Positions 9,077-16,997 of a stretch of DNA of 64,000 bases are shown here, in pieces; the first letter of the stretch is position 1, and each line of letters starts with the position of its first letter. The notes beneath the pieces were generated by a model. It saw only the letters and a list, made by a program, of their open reading frames with translations, had not been told where the DNA came from and searched no databases. The DNA is from Nocardia sp. CNY236 (lineage in GTDB: Bacteria > Actinomycetota > Actinomycetes > Mycobacteriales > Mycobacteriaceae): the NCBI RefSeq assembly GCF_000482385.1, contig NZ_KI519395.1, positions 103,646-167,645 of the forward strand, read 5' to 3'. The position numbers and the translations under genes were made by a program.

Positions 9077-9100
9077 TCACCGCCGAGGTTTCGGCGGTGA
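9077..9100. terminator. Hairpin between convergent era and amidase
   Basis: A perfect 10-bp stem (TCACCGCCGA at 9077-9086 and TCGGCGGTGA at 9091-9100) closes a GGTT loop. It begins immediately after the era stop codon and ends 10 bp before the stop of the convergent amidase. There is no T-tract, as is usual for actinobacterial terminators. It probably serves both directions. Confidence 0.8.
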
Positions 9101-9110
9101 ACGATCGGCG

Positions 9111-10541
9111 TCACCACCATGGGGTAGGGCGGTGACGATGCCACTGTAGTTCGGACTCGAGCTGGGCTGCCAGGGAAATCAGTCGGGGTTCGGTGTTCGC
9201 TGTTCCCATCAGTTGTGCACCCACTGGCAGACCCGAGTCGGTGAAGCCGGCCGGGACGTTGACGCTCGGCCACCCCAGGACGTTCCACGGCCAGGTATAG
9301 GGACAGACCGCGGTGATGAGGTTGTTGGTCGCGGTCAGGCCGATCCCGTCGAGCGCGTCGGCTCGCGGCGGCGCAGTCGCAGTGGTCGGGGCCAGCACCA
9401 CGTCGTAGTCGCGGAAGAACTGCCCGATACGCGCGTGCAGTACCGGTTCCAGTCGGCGGGCCGCAGACAGTGCCGGTCCTTCCAGCAACCGGCCGATTCG
9501 GGTATTGGTCTTGGTCCGCGGATCGATCTCGACACCGGGGGTCCGGATATGGGCCCGGCGGATGCCCGCCATCGAGCGTGGGAGAAACGACAGGCCCAGC
9601 CCGATACCGTAGTGCAGGTCCGCGACGGTCACGGTGTGTCCGAGTGCGCGCAAAGTGTCGGCGGTTCGCCGCACCGCCCGTTCGACCTGCGGGTCGAGCG
9701 CGGTCTTGGTCGCGGTGAACGGGATGCGCAGCGACAGCGCGATGCGCAATCGGCCGGGATCACGACCGACGGCGTCGGTGGCGCCGATCCGCGGTGGGGT
9801 GTGTAGGTCGCCGGCGTGGGCGCCGGTGGCCGAGTCGAGGAGCAGCGCGGCGTCGGCCACGGTGTGCGCCAGCGGCCCGTTCACAGTGAGTCCGTAGAAC
9901 GCCTCGGGCTCGGGCCAGGTGGAGATCCGCCCGCGTTGCGGCTTGATGCCGACCAGGTTCGTCCACGCGGCCGGAATGCGGATCGAGCCCGCGCCGTCGG
10001 ATCCCAACGCTGCGGGAATCAATCCGGCTGCGACGGCCGCCGAAGCGCCGCCGGAGGACCCGCCAGGAGTTCGGGTGCGGTCCCAGGGATTGCGCGTGTG
10101 CCCGAACCAGGCGGCGCTGGTGAACGGCCACTGCCCGAGTTCGCAGGTATTGGTCTTGCCGACGATCACCGCGCCCGCTGCCCGTAGCCGCCGAACCGAT
10201 TCGGCGTCTTCGGTTTTCGGCGCGACGTCACCGCCGCAGCCGAACGCGGTGGGCTCGCCCGCGATGTCGGTGTCGTCCTTGACGGCGATAGGTACGCCCA
10301 ACAAGGGCAGTCGCTCCCCGGCAGCCACCCGGCGGTCGGCGTCTGCGGCCTCGGCCAATGCCCGATCGCGACGCACGACCCGGAACGCGTTGAGCGTGGG
10401 CTGTGAAGCCTCGATTCGGTCGAGCGCGCTGCTGACCGCCGCTGTCGAGCTGGTCGTTCCGTCCGCGATGGCCGATGCCAACTCGGCCAGTCCCAGTTGT
10501 CCTGTCGCGGGCGGGAGTCGGGTCGGGTCCGACACGGTCAT
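9111..10541 (-). CDS. amiA2: Amidase (AmiA2-like)
   Basis: A 476-residue amidase-signature enzyme, syntenic with mycobacterial amiA2 next to era/recO. The catalytic Lys lies in GVPIAVKDD. The Gly/Ser-rich signature TPGGSSGGASAAVA provides the cis-Ser, and GSDGAGSIRIPA the nucleophile region. The third motif reads GSDGAGS where GTDTGGS is usual, but the nucleophilic Ser is kept. It hydrolyses an amide of unknown identity. I placed the start at the ATG at 10541 (MTVSDPTRLPP) because residues upstream are atypical and run through the palindrome. Its promoter region is shared with the divergent hydrolase-TetR pair. Confidence 0.9.
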   Translation of the reverse strand: MTVSDPTRLPPATGQLGLAELASAIADGTTSSTAAVSSALDRIEASQPTLNAFRVVRRDRALAEAADADRRVAAGERLPLLGVPIAVKDDTDIAGEPTAFGCGGDVAPKTEDAESVRRLRAAGAVIVGKTNTCELGQWPFTSAAWFGHTRNPWDRTRTPGGSSGGASAAVAAGLIPAALGSDGAGSIRIPAAWTNLVGIKPQRGRISTWPEPEAFYGLTVNGPLAHTVADAALLLDSATGAHAGDLHTPPRIGATDAVGRDPGRLRIALSLRIPFTATKTALDPQVERAVRRTADTLRALGHTVTVADLHYGIGLGLSFLPRSMAGIRRAHIRTPGVEIDPRTKTNTRIGRLLEGPALSAARRLEPVLHARIGQFFRDYDVVLAPTTATAPPRADALDGIGLTATNNLITAVCPYTWPWNVLGWPSVNVPAGFTDSGLPVGAQLMGTANTEPRLISLAAQLESELQWHRHRPTPWW

Positions 10542-10636
10542 GTGAGCTCCGTCTCGTTTGTTTTTCGGACCACGGTACCTCTTGCTCTGGTCGAGCGTCC
10601 AGATCGGTGACGCGGATCGGGCTGCGAGCGATATAG

Positions 10637-10657
10637 ACATACATACCGTATGTATGT
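10637..10657. promoter_or_regulatory. Perfect 21-bp dyad, probable TetR operator
   Basis: Arms ACATACATAC (10637-10646) and GTATGTATGT (10648-10657) are exact reverse complements around a single central C. It lies between the divergent amidase (start 10541) and the alpha/beta hydrolase (start 10694). A TetR regulator is encoded two genes downstream. The size and position fit a TetR-family operator controlling both directions and the regulator itself; the assignment is inferred. Confidence 0.85.
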
Positions 10658-10693
10658 AAAAATCGATGGACCCGAGACCATTGGAGGATTCCC

Positions 10694-11560
10694 ATGGCAA
10701 CCAGTACCGCACTCGGCCGCATCCACGAGGTGGACGTGCCCGGCGGTTGCATCCGCTACCACGAGACCGGGACTGGCCCTCCGATCGTTTTCGTGCACGG
10801 CCTGCTCGTCAACGCCGACCTATGGCGCAACGTGGTCCCTGCGATCGCTGCGGCGGGGTACCGCTGTATCGCGCCGGACTGGCCGTTGGGCGCACACGAA
10901 CTCGCGGTCCCCGGCGCCGACCTGACCCCGGTCGGTCTCGCCGATCTGATCGCCGCATTTCTCGAGCGGCTCGACCTCACCGATGTCACGCTGGTGGCCA
11001 ACGACACCGGTGGCGCCCTCGCTCAGATAGTGCTGACTCGTAACAGCTCGCGGATCGGCCGCGTGGTACTCGCATCGGTGGACAGCTACGAGGCGTTCTT
11101 CCCGATACCGTTCGCGGCATTCCCGCAGATCGCGAGAATTCCTGGGTCGATCCGGCTGTTGACCGACCTGCTGCGTATCCGGGCGCTGCACCGCCTGCCA
11201 GTGGTCTTCGGCTGGGCCGCCAAGCGGCCGGTCCCGCCGGAAATCGCCGAATCGTATCTGCGACCGAGCCGCGCCTCGGCGGCGGTTCGACACGATCTGC
11301 GTCGCTTCCTGCGCTCGGTCCATCACCGGTACACGATGGCCGCTGCACGGCATTTCGACGAGGTCGACGTTCCGGTCCTGCTGATCTGGGCGCGCGAGGA
11401 TCGCTTGTTTCCGGTATCGCTGGCCCACCGATTGGCGCGCGACCTGCCGGAGGCAACGGTGCGGTTCATCGACGACTCCTACACCTTCATCGCGGAAGAC
11501 CAGCCCGAGTTGCTCGCCGAATCGATACTGGAGTTCACTCGGCTGCATGCCACGTCGTAG
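10694..11560 (+). CDS. Alpha/beta hydrolase with Asp-type nucleophile elbow
   Basis: A 288-residue alpha/beta hydrolase. The oxyanion motif VHGLLVNADLW and the nucleophile elbow VANDTGG are visible. The elbow carries Asp, as in haloalkane dehalogenases and epoxide hydrolases, rather than Ser. The acid is probably in WAREDRLFP. The C-terminal position where a catalytic His is expected reads SYTFIAEDQPE, with no His, so activity as a classic hydrolase is uncertain. ATG 10694 follows GGAGG at 10681-10685. Its end overlaps the TetR gene by 14 bp, so the two are co-transcribed and probably autoregulated through the dyad at 10637. Confidence 0.88.
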   Translation: MATSTALGRIHEVDVPGGCIRYHETGTGPPIVFVHGLLVNADLWRNVVPAIAAAGYRCIAPDWPLGAHELAVPGADLTPVGLADLIAAFLERLDLTDVTLVANDTGGALAQIVLTRNSSRIGRVVLASVDSYEAFFPIPFAAFPQIARIPGSIRLLTDLLRIRALHRLPVVFGWAAKRPVPPEIAESYLRPSRASAAVRHDLRRFLRSVHHRYTMAAARHFDEVDVPVLLIWAREDRLFPVSLAHRLARDLPEATVRFIDDSYTFIAEDQPELLAESILEFTRLHATS

Positions 11561-12164
11561 CCAGGAAGACCGTTCGCGCGCAACCAGGGCCGCGCTCGAA
11601 CAGGCTGGACGGCGCCTGTTCACCGAGCGCGGCTTCGCGGGAACCACTGCCGAGGAGTTGGTCACCGCGGCGGGGGTCACCCGGGGCGCGTTGCACTATC
11701 ACTACGGCGACAAGCACGGCCTCTTTCTCGCGGTCCTCGAAGAGATCGAAGTCGAGATCACAGCGGAGACCGAAAAGGCCATTGCGGCGGCCGACCCCGG
11801 CGACGTGTTGGCTGGAATGACGGCCGGTATCGGCGTCTTTCTGGAGATCTGCCAGCGGCCCGCCGTGGTGCGCATCGCGCTCACCGACGCTCTGGTCGTG
11901 CTCGGCTGGCAAGGCTGGCGCGACCTCGAGGCGGCCCATGGTCTGGGCCTGATCACCACCCAACTCGAGCGCGCCAGGGCTGCCGGATTGATCGCGGAGG
12001 CGCCGGTCCCGGTATTGGCCCAGTTGCTGCTCAGCGTGATCAGCGAGGCGGCATTGATCGTCGCGCATGCCGACGACCGGGACGTCGCCCGTACGCACGC
12101 TGTGCAGTCGGTGTTGCTGGTGGTCTCCGGACTCCTACGCACCACCGAGTCGGCGACGAAATAG
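11547..12164 (+). CDS. TetR-family regulator
   Basis: A 205-residue TetR repressor. The N-terminal HTH (about 10-56) shows the usual pattern RLFTERGFAGTTAEELVTAAGVTRGALHYHYGDK, split here as GFAGTTAEELV and GALHYHYGDK. The rest is a ligand-binding helical domain. It overlaps the preceding alpha/beta hydrolase by 14 bp. The perfect 21-bp dyad at 10637-10657 is its probable operator, which would control the hydrolase-TetR pair and the divergent amidase. The inducer is unknown. A leaderless-type recO promoter overlaps its last codon and stop. Confidence 0.92.
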   Translation: MPRRSQEDRSRATRAALEQAGRRLFTERGFAGTTAEELVTAAGVTRGALHYHYGDKHGLFLAVLEEIEVEITAETEKAIAAADPGDVLAGMTAGIGVFLEICQRPAVVRIALTDALVVLGWQGWRDLEAAHGLGLITTQLERARAAGLIAEAPVPVLAQLLLSVISEAALIVAHADDRDVARTHAVQSVLLVVSGLLRTTESATK

Positions 12165-12167
12165 GAT
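12162..12167 (+). promoter_or_regulatory. Leaderless-type -10 box for recO
   Basis: TAGGAT (12162-12167) is followed by 6 nt and then the recO GTG at 12174, the spacing expected when transcription starts on the start codon. No convincing -35 is seen. It overlaps the end of the TetR gene. Confidence 0.5.
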
Positions 12168-12173
12168 GGCGAT

Positions 12174-12956
12174 GTGCGTGTGTATCGGGACGAGGCGGTT
12201 GTGGTGCGCCAGCACAAGCTGGGAGAGGCGGACCGCATCGTCACCCTGCTCACCCGCCAGTACGGCTTGATCCGAGCAGTCGCCAAAGGGGTACGGCGCA
12301 CCAAGTCCAGGTTCGGGGCTCGGCTGGAGCCGTTTTCCTACATCGACCTACAGCTGTATCCCGGGCGCACGTTCGACACCATTACCCAGGTGCATACGGT
12401 GGAGTCGTTCGCCAGCGACATCATCGACGACTACGGGCGCTACACCACCGCGTGCGCCGTCCTGGAGACCGCCGAACGCCTCGCGGGCGAGGAGCGGGCA
12501 CCTGCGCCACGGCTACACGCACTGACCACGAGCGCCCTGCGCGCGATCGCCGCCAAGCGGCGTCCACACGAATTGATCCTGGATGCATTCCTGTTGCGCG
12601 CCATGGGTTTCGCCGGCTGGGCGCCCGCGTTGGACGAGTGCGCCACCTGTGCGACACCGGGCCCGCATCGGGCCTTTCACGTCGCCGCCGGCGGCGCCGT
12701 CTGCGTGCACTGTCGCCCTCCAGGCGCGGTCACCCCGGCCACAGGGGTGCTCGACCTGTTGGTCGCCTTGCGGCGTGGGGATTGGGAGCTGGTCGAAGCT
12801 ACACCCGACGTGACGCGCCGGCAGGCCAGTGGGCTGGTCGCGGCGCACGTGCAGTGGCACCTGGAGCGTCAGTTGCGAACGTTGCCACTCATCGAGCGGT
12901 CCGTGGCACCGGCTGCTGCACGCGATACGGCATCGGCACAGACGGCTCGGTCGTGA
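12174..12956 (+). CDS. recO: DNA repair protein RecO
   Basis: A 260-residue recombination mediator that helps load RecA on SSB-coated DNA in the RecFOR pathway. The N-terminal OB fold starts VYRDEAVVVRQHKLGEADRI, a typical RecO opening. A zinc-knuckle-like pair of CxxC motifs (CATC near 160 and CVHC near 178) lies in the C-terminal half. The GTG start is supported by this N-terminus and by the TAGGAT box 6 nt before it. The recO-uppS order matches mycobacteria. Confidence 0.94.
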   Translation: MRVYRDEAVVVRQHKLGEADRIVTLLTRQYGLIRAVAKGVRRTKSRFGARLEPFSYIDLQLYPGRTFDTITQVHTVESFASDIIDDYGRYTTACAVLETAERLAGEERAPAPRLHALTTSALRAIAAKRRPHELILDAFLLRAMGFAGWAPALDECATCATPGPHRAFHVAAGGAVCVHCRPPGAVTPATGVLDLLVALRRGDWELVEATPDVTRRQASGLVAAHVQWHLERQLRTLPLIERSVAPAAARDTASAQTARS

Positions 12957-13022
12957 TTCGTGCACATCCCGTGCGTGTGAGCGGCCCAGGTAGCGCGGAG
13001 GCGGTGGCGTCGATCAGGCAGG

Positions 13023-13841
13023 ATGGAGGCCGTGATCCTGCGTCGAGACTCCGCTGCCGCGACCGGGCCGAAGGCCGCTCGCGCCGTCCGCCCGCCCGCG
13101 CCGCATCCGTCCGGAGCTCGGCCTCCGCATCTGTTGCCGGAGCTGGTGCCCAACCATGTGGCGCTGGTCATGGACGGTAACGGGCGTTGGGCCCAGGAGC
13201 GTGGACTGCCGCGCACTGCGGGACACGAGCGGGGCGAGGCGGTCCTGATGGACACCGTCGAGGGGTGTATCGAGATCGGGGTGAAGTGGCTGTCGGCCTA
13301 TGCGTTCTCCACCGAGAACTGGCGGCGCAGTCCGGAAGAAGTGCGCTTCCTGATGGGTTTCAACCGCGACGTGATCCGCCGCCGTCGCGACGAAATGAAC
13401 GAGATGGGGGTGCGTGTGCGCTGGGCCGGACGCCGACCACGACTGTGGCGCAGTGTGATCAAGGAATTGGAGATCGCCGAGGCACTCACTCGCGACAACA
13501 CCGTGATGACCCTCACCATGTGCGTGAACTACGGCGGCCGCGCCGAAATCGCCGATGCGGCACGGGAGATCGCTCGTCGGGTGGCGGTAGGCGAGATCGA
13601 TCCGGAGCGAGTCACCGAGGCGACCGTGGCGCGGTATCTGGACGAGCCCGACATGCCCGATGTCGACCTGTTCTTGCGGCCATCGGGCGAGTTCCGCAGC
13701 TCCAACTTCCTCATCTGGCAGTCCGCGTACGCCGAATATGTTTATCAGGAAACGCTTTTTCCCGATTTCGATCGACGCGACCTCTGGGCGGCCTGTCTGC
13801 AGTACGCTTCCCGTGATCGCCGCTTCGGCGGCACCAAGTGA
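13023..13841 (+). CDS. uppS: Long-chain isoprenyl diphosphate synthase (UppS family)
   Basis: A 272-residue cis-prenyltransferase at the position of the mycobacterial decaprenyl diphosphate synthase (Rv2361c). It makes the lipid carrier for peptidoglycan, arabinogalactan and mannan synthesis. Family motifs are VALVMDGNGRWAQERGLPR (catalytic Asp in MDGNGRW), SAYAFSTENWRRSPEEV and LRPSGEFRSSNFLIWQ with YVYQETLFPDFD. The N-terminal 40 residues are Pro/Ala-rich and variable. ATG 13023 and GTG 13035 are both possible starts. It overlaps the following gene by 4 bp (GTGA). Confidence 0.94.
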   Translation: MEAVILRRDSAAATGPKAARAVRPPAPHPSGARPPHLLPELVPNHVALVMDGNGRWAQERGLPRTAGHERGEAVLMDTVEGCIEIGVKWLSAYAFSTENWRRSPEEVRFLMGFNRDVIRRRRDEMNEMGVRVRWAGRRPRLWRSVIKELEIAEALTRDNTVMTLTMCVNYGGRAEIADAAREIARRVAVGEIDPERVTEATVARYLDEPDMPDVDLFLRPSGEFRSSNFLIWQSAYAEYVYQETLFPDFDRRDLWAACLQYASRDRRFGGTK

Positions 13842-14266
13842 GCGGGGACGCCGAGATGGATGCAGCAGTGACCCCGGACCAGGAACTACAGGCACGCGCC
13901 GGAGCGTGCTTGTCCCGCTACGGCATCGATGTGCGGGTCGACCCCGAAGGGTCGCTCGGATACGAATACGAGGGTGCGTTGTGCTCGTTGCGTGCGGTGA
14001 ATCTTGCGCCCGGTCTCGATGTCCTGACTCTGACCTGTGTGTTGGCCTGGGATCGGCTACTCGACCCGCGGTTGCGCAGGCGGGTCGCCGAGCGCAACAA
14101 CGCACTGCAGTTCGGTTCGCTCACGGTGATCGGCCACGGCAAGCTCGCCGACGTCATCTTGCGCTATACCTTTCCCGCCGCTGGTTTGGACGACCAGGCG
14201 TTGACCACGATGCTTCTGCTCGTGCTGTCCAACGCGAGCCGTGCGAGGCAGGGATTGTTGCCCTGA
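13838..14266 (+). CDS. YbjN-like conserved protein (Rv2360c-like)
   Basis: A 142-residue protein in the position of mycobacterial Rv2360c, directly after uppS. Its strand-rich pattern (SLRAVNLAPGLDVLTLTCVLAWD ... NNALQFGSLTVIGHGKLADVILRYTFPA, quoted in part) looks like the YbjN / type III chaperone-like fold, a fold of binding proteins rather than enzymes. The start codon GTG 13838 overlaps the uppS stop, and an in-frame ATG at 13856 is an alternative. The function is unknown. It faces a convergent TetR gene 5 bp away. Confidence 0.8.
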   Translation: MSGDAEMDAAVTPDQELQARAGACLSRYGIDVRVDPEGSLGYEYEGALCSLRAVNLAPGLDVLTLTCVLAWDRLLDPRLRRRVAERNNALQFGSLTVIGHGKLADVILRYTFPAAGLDDQALTTMLLLVLSNASRARQGLLP

Positions 14267-14271
14267 CGGAC

Positions 14272-14889
14272 TCAGTGGGTCCGGGACTCGACGGGGTGCC
14301 CGTAGGGAAGTAGTGTGCGCACGCCACGCGCCAGCGTCTGCGGGTCCAGGTCGCCGAGGATCAGATGCTGGAGCATGAAGCCGGGCAGCAGCCCGATCAT
14401 CGCTTTGGCGACGGCGTCGGTGTCGGTGTCGGTGGGTAGCCAGCCCTCGTCGCGCATGCGTTCGGCGTAGGCGACCCACAGTGCGCGCATGGCCAATGTC
14501 GCCGCACGGACCATCTCGGCTGCCTCCGGATGGACCAAGGCCAGTGCCCACGCCTGCGGCGCCAGCCGCACCGGTCCATCCGGGCCGCTGCGGCGCACGA
14601 TCTCCTCGGCGATGGCGGTGATCAGTTCAGCGGGCGTGAGCAGTGGTTCGTGTTGGATCGCTTCGGCCATGACCGCGCGCAGATGGACGGTCGTCTGGGC
14701 GGCCAGTGCGGTGATCAGTTGGTCCTTGCTCTTGAAGTAGCGGTAGACCGCGCCGGCGGACAGTCCCGACTCGGTGAAGACGTCTTGCATCGACGTTTCG
14801 TGGAAACCTTTCCGGGCGAAACAGAGCTGCGCGGCGTTCAGGATCTGCTGTCTGCGGCGTTCCAGGTGTTCTTCACTGACTCGAGGCAT
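14272..14889 (-). CDS. TetR-family regulator
   Basis: A 205-residue TetR repressor with the N-terminal HTH MPRVSEEHLERRRQQIL followed by GFHETSMQDV and GAVYRYFKSKDQL. The C-terminal helical domain is of the kind seen in regulators of membrane exporters. I used the ATG at 14889. It is divergent from the membrane protein starting at 14993, with about 100 bp between them, including TTGACA at 14918-14923 in the plus direction. It probably controls that transporter-like gene. I see no clean dyad there. Confidence 0.9.
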   Translation of the reverse strand: MPRVSEEHLERRRQQILNAAQLCFARKGFHETSMQDVFTESGLSAGAVYRYFKSKDQLITALAAQTTVHLRAVMAEAIQHEPLLTPAELITAIAEEIVRRSGPDGPVRLAPQAWALALVHPEAAEMVRAATLAMRALWVAYAERMRDEGWLPTDTDTDAVAKAMIGLLPGFMLQHLILGDLDPQTLARGVRTLLPYGHPVESRTH

Positions 14890-14992
14890 GCCCTCAAAAT
14901 AAAACGAATATCCGCTCTTGACAATGTCGAGTGAGCGTGCAACGGTGAAGATCACCGAAAAAGAACGAGCATTCGATTTATGGGAGGGTGCT

Positions 14993-15967
14993 ATGGATAC
15001 CGCGCGGCGGGCGCTCGCTGTGGGCTTCGGCGTCGCCCTGTTGCAGGCCTTGATGTTGATCGCCTTCGCCTGGCCGGCTGCGAATATCGCGCCGCGGGAT
15101 CTACCGTTGGCGGCGACCGGTCCGCACAGCGAGGCCGTGTCGGCCATGCTTGCCGAGCGCAGTCCGGGGGTCTTCGAGATCACGACCATGGCCGACGAGC
15201 CTGCCGCCCGCGCCGCGATCGCCGACCGAGAGGTCTACGGAGCGATCGTCACCGGCGGGGGACCACCACGAGTGTTGGTCGCTTCCGGCGCAAGTCCTGC
15301 TGTCGCGCAACAGCTCACCGAACTCGAGCGACAGCTGTCCAGTGCGCCCGCCGGCCGTGTGGAGGACGTCGTGCCCGGCGATCCCGACGATCCACGCGGA
15401 ATCGCGTTCGGCGCCATGGCATTGCCGCTGGTGATGTCCGGCATCGCTGCGGGTGTGCTGGTTGCGCTGGTGATCCCCACCGTGAGCGGCAGAGCGCTCG
15501 GACTGCTCGTTTTCGGCGTCCTGGGCGGCCTGCTGAGTATGGCGATCATCCAAGGCTGGCTGTCGGTGGTGCCCGGGTCGTATCTCGTACTCTCCTCGGT
15601 TGCCGGGCTGGTCTCGGTCACGGTCGCGGGCTCGGTTGTCGGATTCGGCGCACTGTTCGGTCGCCTGGGTATCGGTCTGGCAGCACTCACGATGCTGTTG
15701 CTGGGCAATCCCCTGTCCGCGGCGACGTCGGCGCCCGAGCTGCTGCCGCAGCCCTGGGGAGAGATCGGCCAGTTGCTGCCGCCCGGCGCCGCGGCCTCGC
15801 TGCTGCGATCGGTCGCGTTCTTCGACGGAGCCGCGGCTGCCGGCCCGCTCATCGTCCTGTCGAGTTGGTGTGTCGTCGCGCTCGCGCTGCTGGGAATCGG
15901 TGCGCTGCGCAGCCGGCAGACCGGCACGGCGGCCGCACCGGCGCCGAGCCAACTGCCGGTGGGCTGA
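14993..15967 (+). CDS. Multi-pass membrane protein (Pip/YhgE or ABC-2-like)
   Basis: A 324-residue integral membrane protein. One N-terminal helix (about 8-28) precedes an outside domain of roughly 110 residues, then five hydrophobic helices from about 145 to 310. This layout resembles the DUF3533/YhgE-Pip and ABC-2 permease group. No ATPase is adjacent. The ATG at 14993 has a GGGAGGG ribosome-binding site at 14982-14988; an earlier in-frame start at 14918 would lie in the promoter region. The divergent TetR gene suggests ligand-induced expression, perhaps of an export function. The substrate is unknown. Confidence 0.82.
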   Translation: MDTARRALAVGFGVALLQALMLIAFAWPAANIAPRDLPLAATGPHSEAVSAMLAERSPGVFEITTMADEPAARAAIADREVYGAIVTGGGPPRVLVASGASPAVAQQLTELERQLSSAPAGRVEDVVPGDPDDPRGIAFGAMALPLVMSGIAAGVLVALVIPTVSGRALGLLVFGVLGGLLSMAIIQGWLSVVPGSYLVLSSVAGLVSVTVAGSVVGFGALFGRLGIGLAALTMLLLGNPLSAATSAPELLPQPWGEIGQLLPPGAAASLLRSVAFFDGAAAAGPLIVLSSWCVVALALLGIGALRSRQTGTAAAPAPSQLPVG

Positions 15968-15984
15968 ACAGCGTGCGATGCGCG

Positions 15985-16419
15985 CTAGGGGCTTTGCGGG
16001 GGGCAGGGCTTGCAGACCGCGCAGGTGCCGAACACTTCCAGGGTGTGGCTGATCTCGGTGAATCCGTGCTCGCCGGCGATCGCCTCGGCCCAGGCTTCGA
16101 CCGTCGGGCCTTTGACCTCGATGGTTCGACCACACTGGCGGCATACCAGGTGGTGATGGTGGCCGGTGGAGCACTGGCGGTACAGCGACTCTCCGGTATC
16201 GGTACGCAGGACGTCCACCATTCCTGCCTCCGCCAACGACTGCAGGGTCCGATAGACCGTGGTCAGGCCGATGCCCTCGCCACGCTTACGCAGTTCGTCG
16301 TGTAGCTCCTGGGCAGATCGGAACTCGTCGATGTCACCGAGCAGCGCGGTGATGGCACTGCGCTGCCTGGTGCTACGGATACCGACCGGTTTCTGTGGAG
16401 CGGCCGTATTGTCTGGCAC
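15985..16419 (-). CDS. zur: Zinc uptake regulator Zur (FurB)
   Basis: A 144-residue Fur-family repressor syntenic with mycobacterial furB/zur. The winged helix has RSTRQRSAITALL and GLTTVYRTLQSLAEAGMVD. The metal-binding part has GHHHHLVCRQCG and a second cysteine pair near the end, CAVCKPC. In mycobacteria Zur represses zinc uptake and alternative ribosomal protein genes when zinc is sufficient. The start is a GTG at 16419, 3 bp after the smtB stop, so the two zinc sensors form one operon. Confidence 0.95.
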   Translation of the reverse strand: MPDNTAAPQKPVGIRSTRQRSAITALLGDIDEFRSAQELHDELRKRGEGIGLTTVYRTLQSLAEAGMVDVLRTDTGESLYRQCSTGHHHHLVCRQCGRTIEVKGPTVEAWAEAIAGEHGFTEISHTLEVFGTCAVCKPCPPQSP

Positions 16420-16422
16420 GAA

Positions 16423-16773
16423 TCACCCTTCCTCGGCGTGCGCGACGGCGTCGACGACGATATGTGCGAGGTGGTCGTCGACGAGTTCATAGAGCACTTC
16501 GCGACCCGACCGCTCACCGTGAACGACGCCCGCGGCCTTGAGGATACGCAAATGCTGGCTGACCAGAGGCTGGGTGACACCGAGGGCGTCGACCAACTCG
16601 TGCACGAGGCGCGGCGACTCGCGTAGCTGCAGCACGATAGCAATACGTACCGGCGCTGCGAGCGCCCGCAGCAGCTCACCGGCGTCTTCCAGCACGGTTC
16701 GTGCGGGAACCGGTGCTGGTCCGGGCGACCGATACGGGTTGTGCGGTTGTTCGGCGGCGGCCTGGGTGGTCAT
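16423..16773 (-). CDS. smtB: Zinc-responsive ArsR/SmtB repressor
   Basis: A 116-residue ArsR/SmtB repressor that precedes zur, as Rv2358 does in M. tuberculosis. The HTH reads LVHELVDALGVTQPLVSQHLRILKAAGVV (quoted here as VHELVDALGVTQPLVSQHL). The C-terminal helix has D-x-x-H and H residues (VDDHLAHIVVDAVAHAEE) that match alpha-5 zinc sites. AAGGAG lies 8 nt before the ATG at 16773; a GTG one codon earlier is less well spaced. In mycobacteria SmtB represses the smtB-zur operon in low zinc. A candidate operator sits just upstream at 16810. Confidence 0.94.
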   Translation of the reverse strand: MTTQAAAEQPHNPYRSPGPAPVPARTVLEDAGELLRALAAPVRIAIVLQLRESPRLVHELVDALGVTQPLVSQHLRILKAAGVVHGERSGREVLYELVDDHLAHIVVDAVAHAEEG

Positions 16774-16809
16774 CACACCATCTCCTTAATGGAAAGCATT
16801 ACCAGTTTG

Positions 16810-16831
16810 CATATGCGCAGGTGCGCATGTC
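16810..16831. promoter_or_regulatory. Candidate SmtB operator with 2-bp spacer
   Basis: The half-sites CATATGCGCA (16810-16819) and TGCGCATGTC (16822-16831) flank GG. The inner ATGCGCA/TGCGCAT arms match perfectly and the full 10-bp arms match at 8 positions. This imperfect dyad with a 2-bp spacer is the layout of ArsR/SmtB operators. On the minus strand TTGACA (16828-16833) overlaps its edge. It lies 37 bp upstream of smtB, on the glyS side. Confidence 0.65.
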
Positions 16832-16997
16832 AAACAGGCCCGCCGCGGCCGCGGCATCTGTCCGGCGCGCTGTGCGGTGGACGCGCGGTTGGGCCGGGTC
16901 GTTAGGCTGTAGCCGACCCGATGGTTCCGGCCGGCCAGTGGGAATGCTTCGGTCGGGCCGATACCGATCCGAATCGCAGTGGATGGAGAATTCTCGA

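Noticed and set aside
14900..14979. AAAACGAAT / ATTCGATTT as an operator for the TetR gene at 14272
   Set aside because: The half-sites are about 60 bp apart and match at 8 of 9 positions only; too far for one TetR site.
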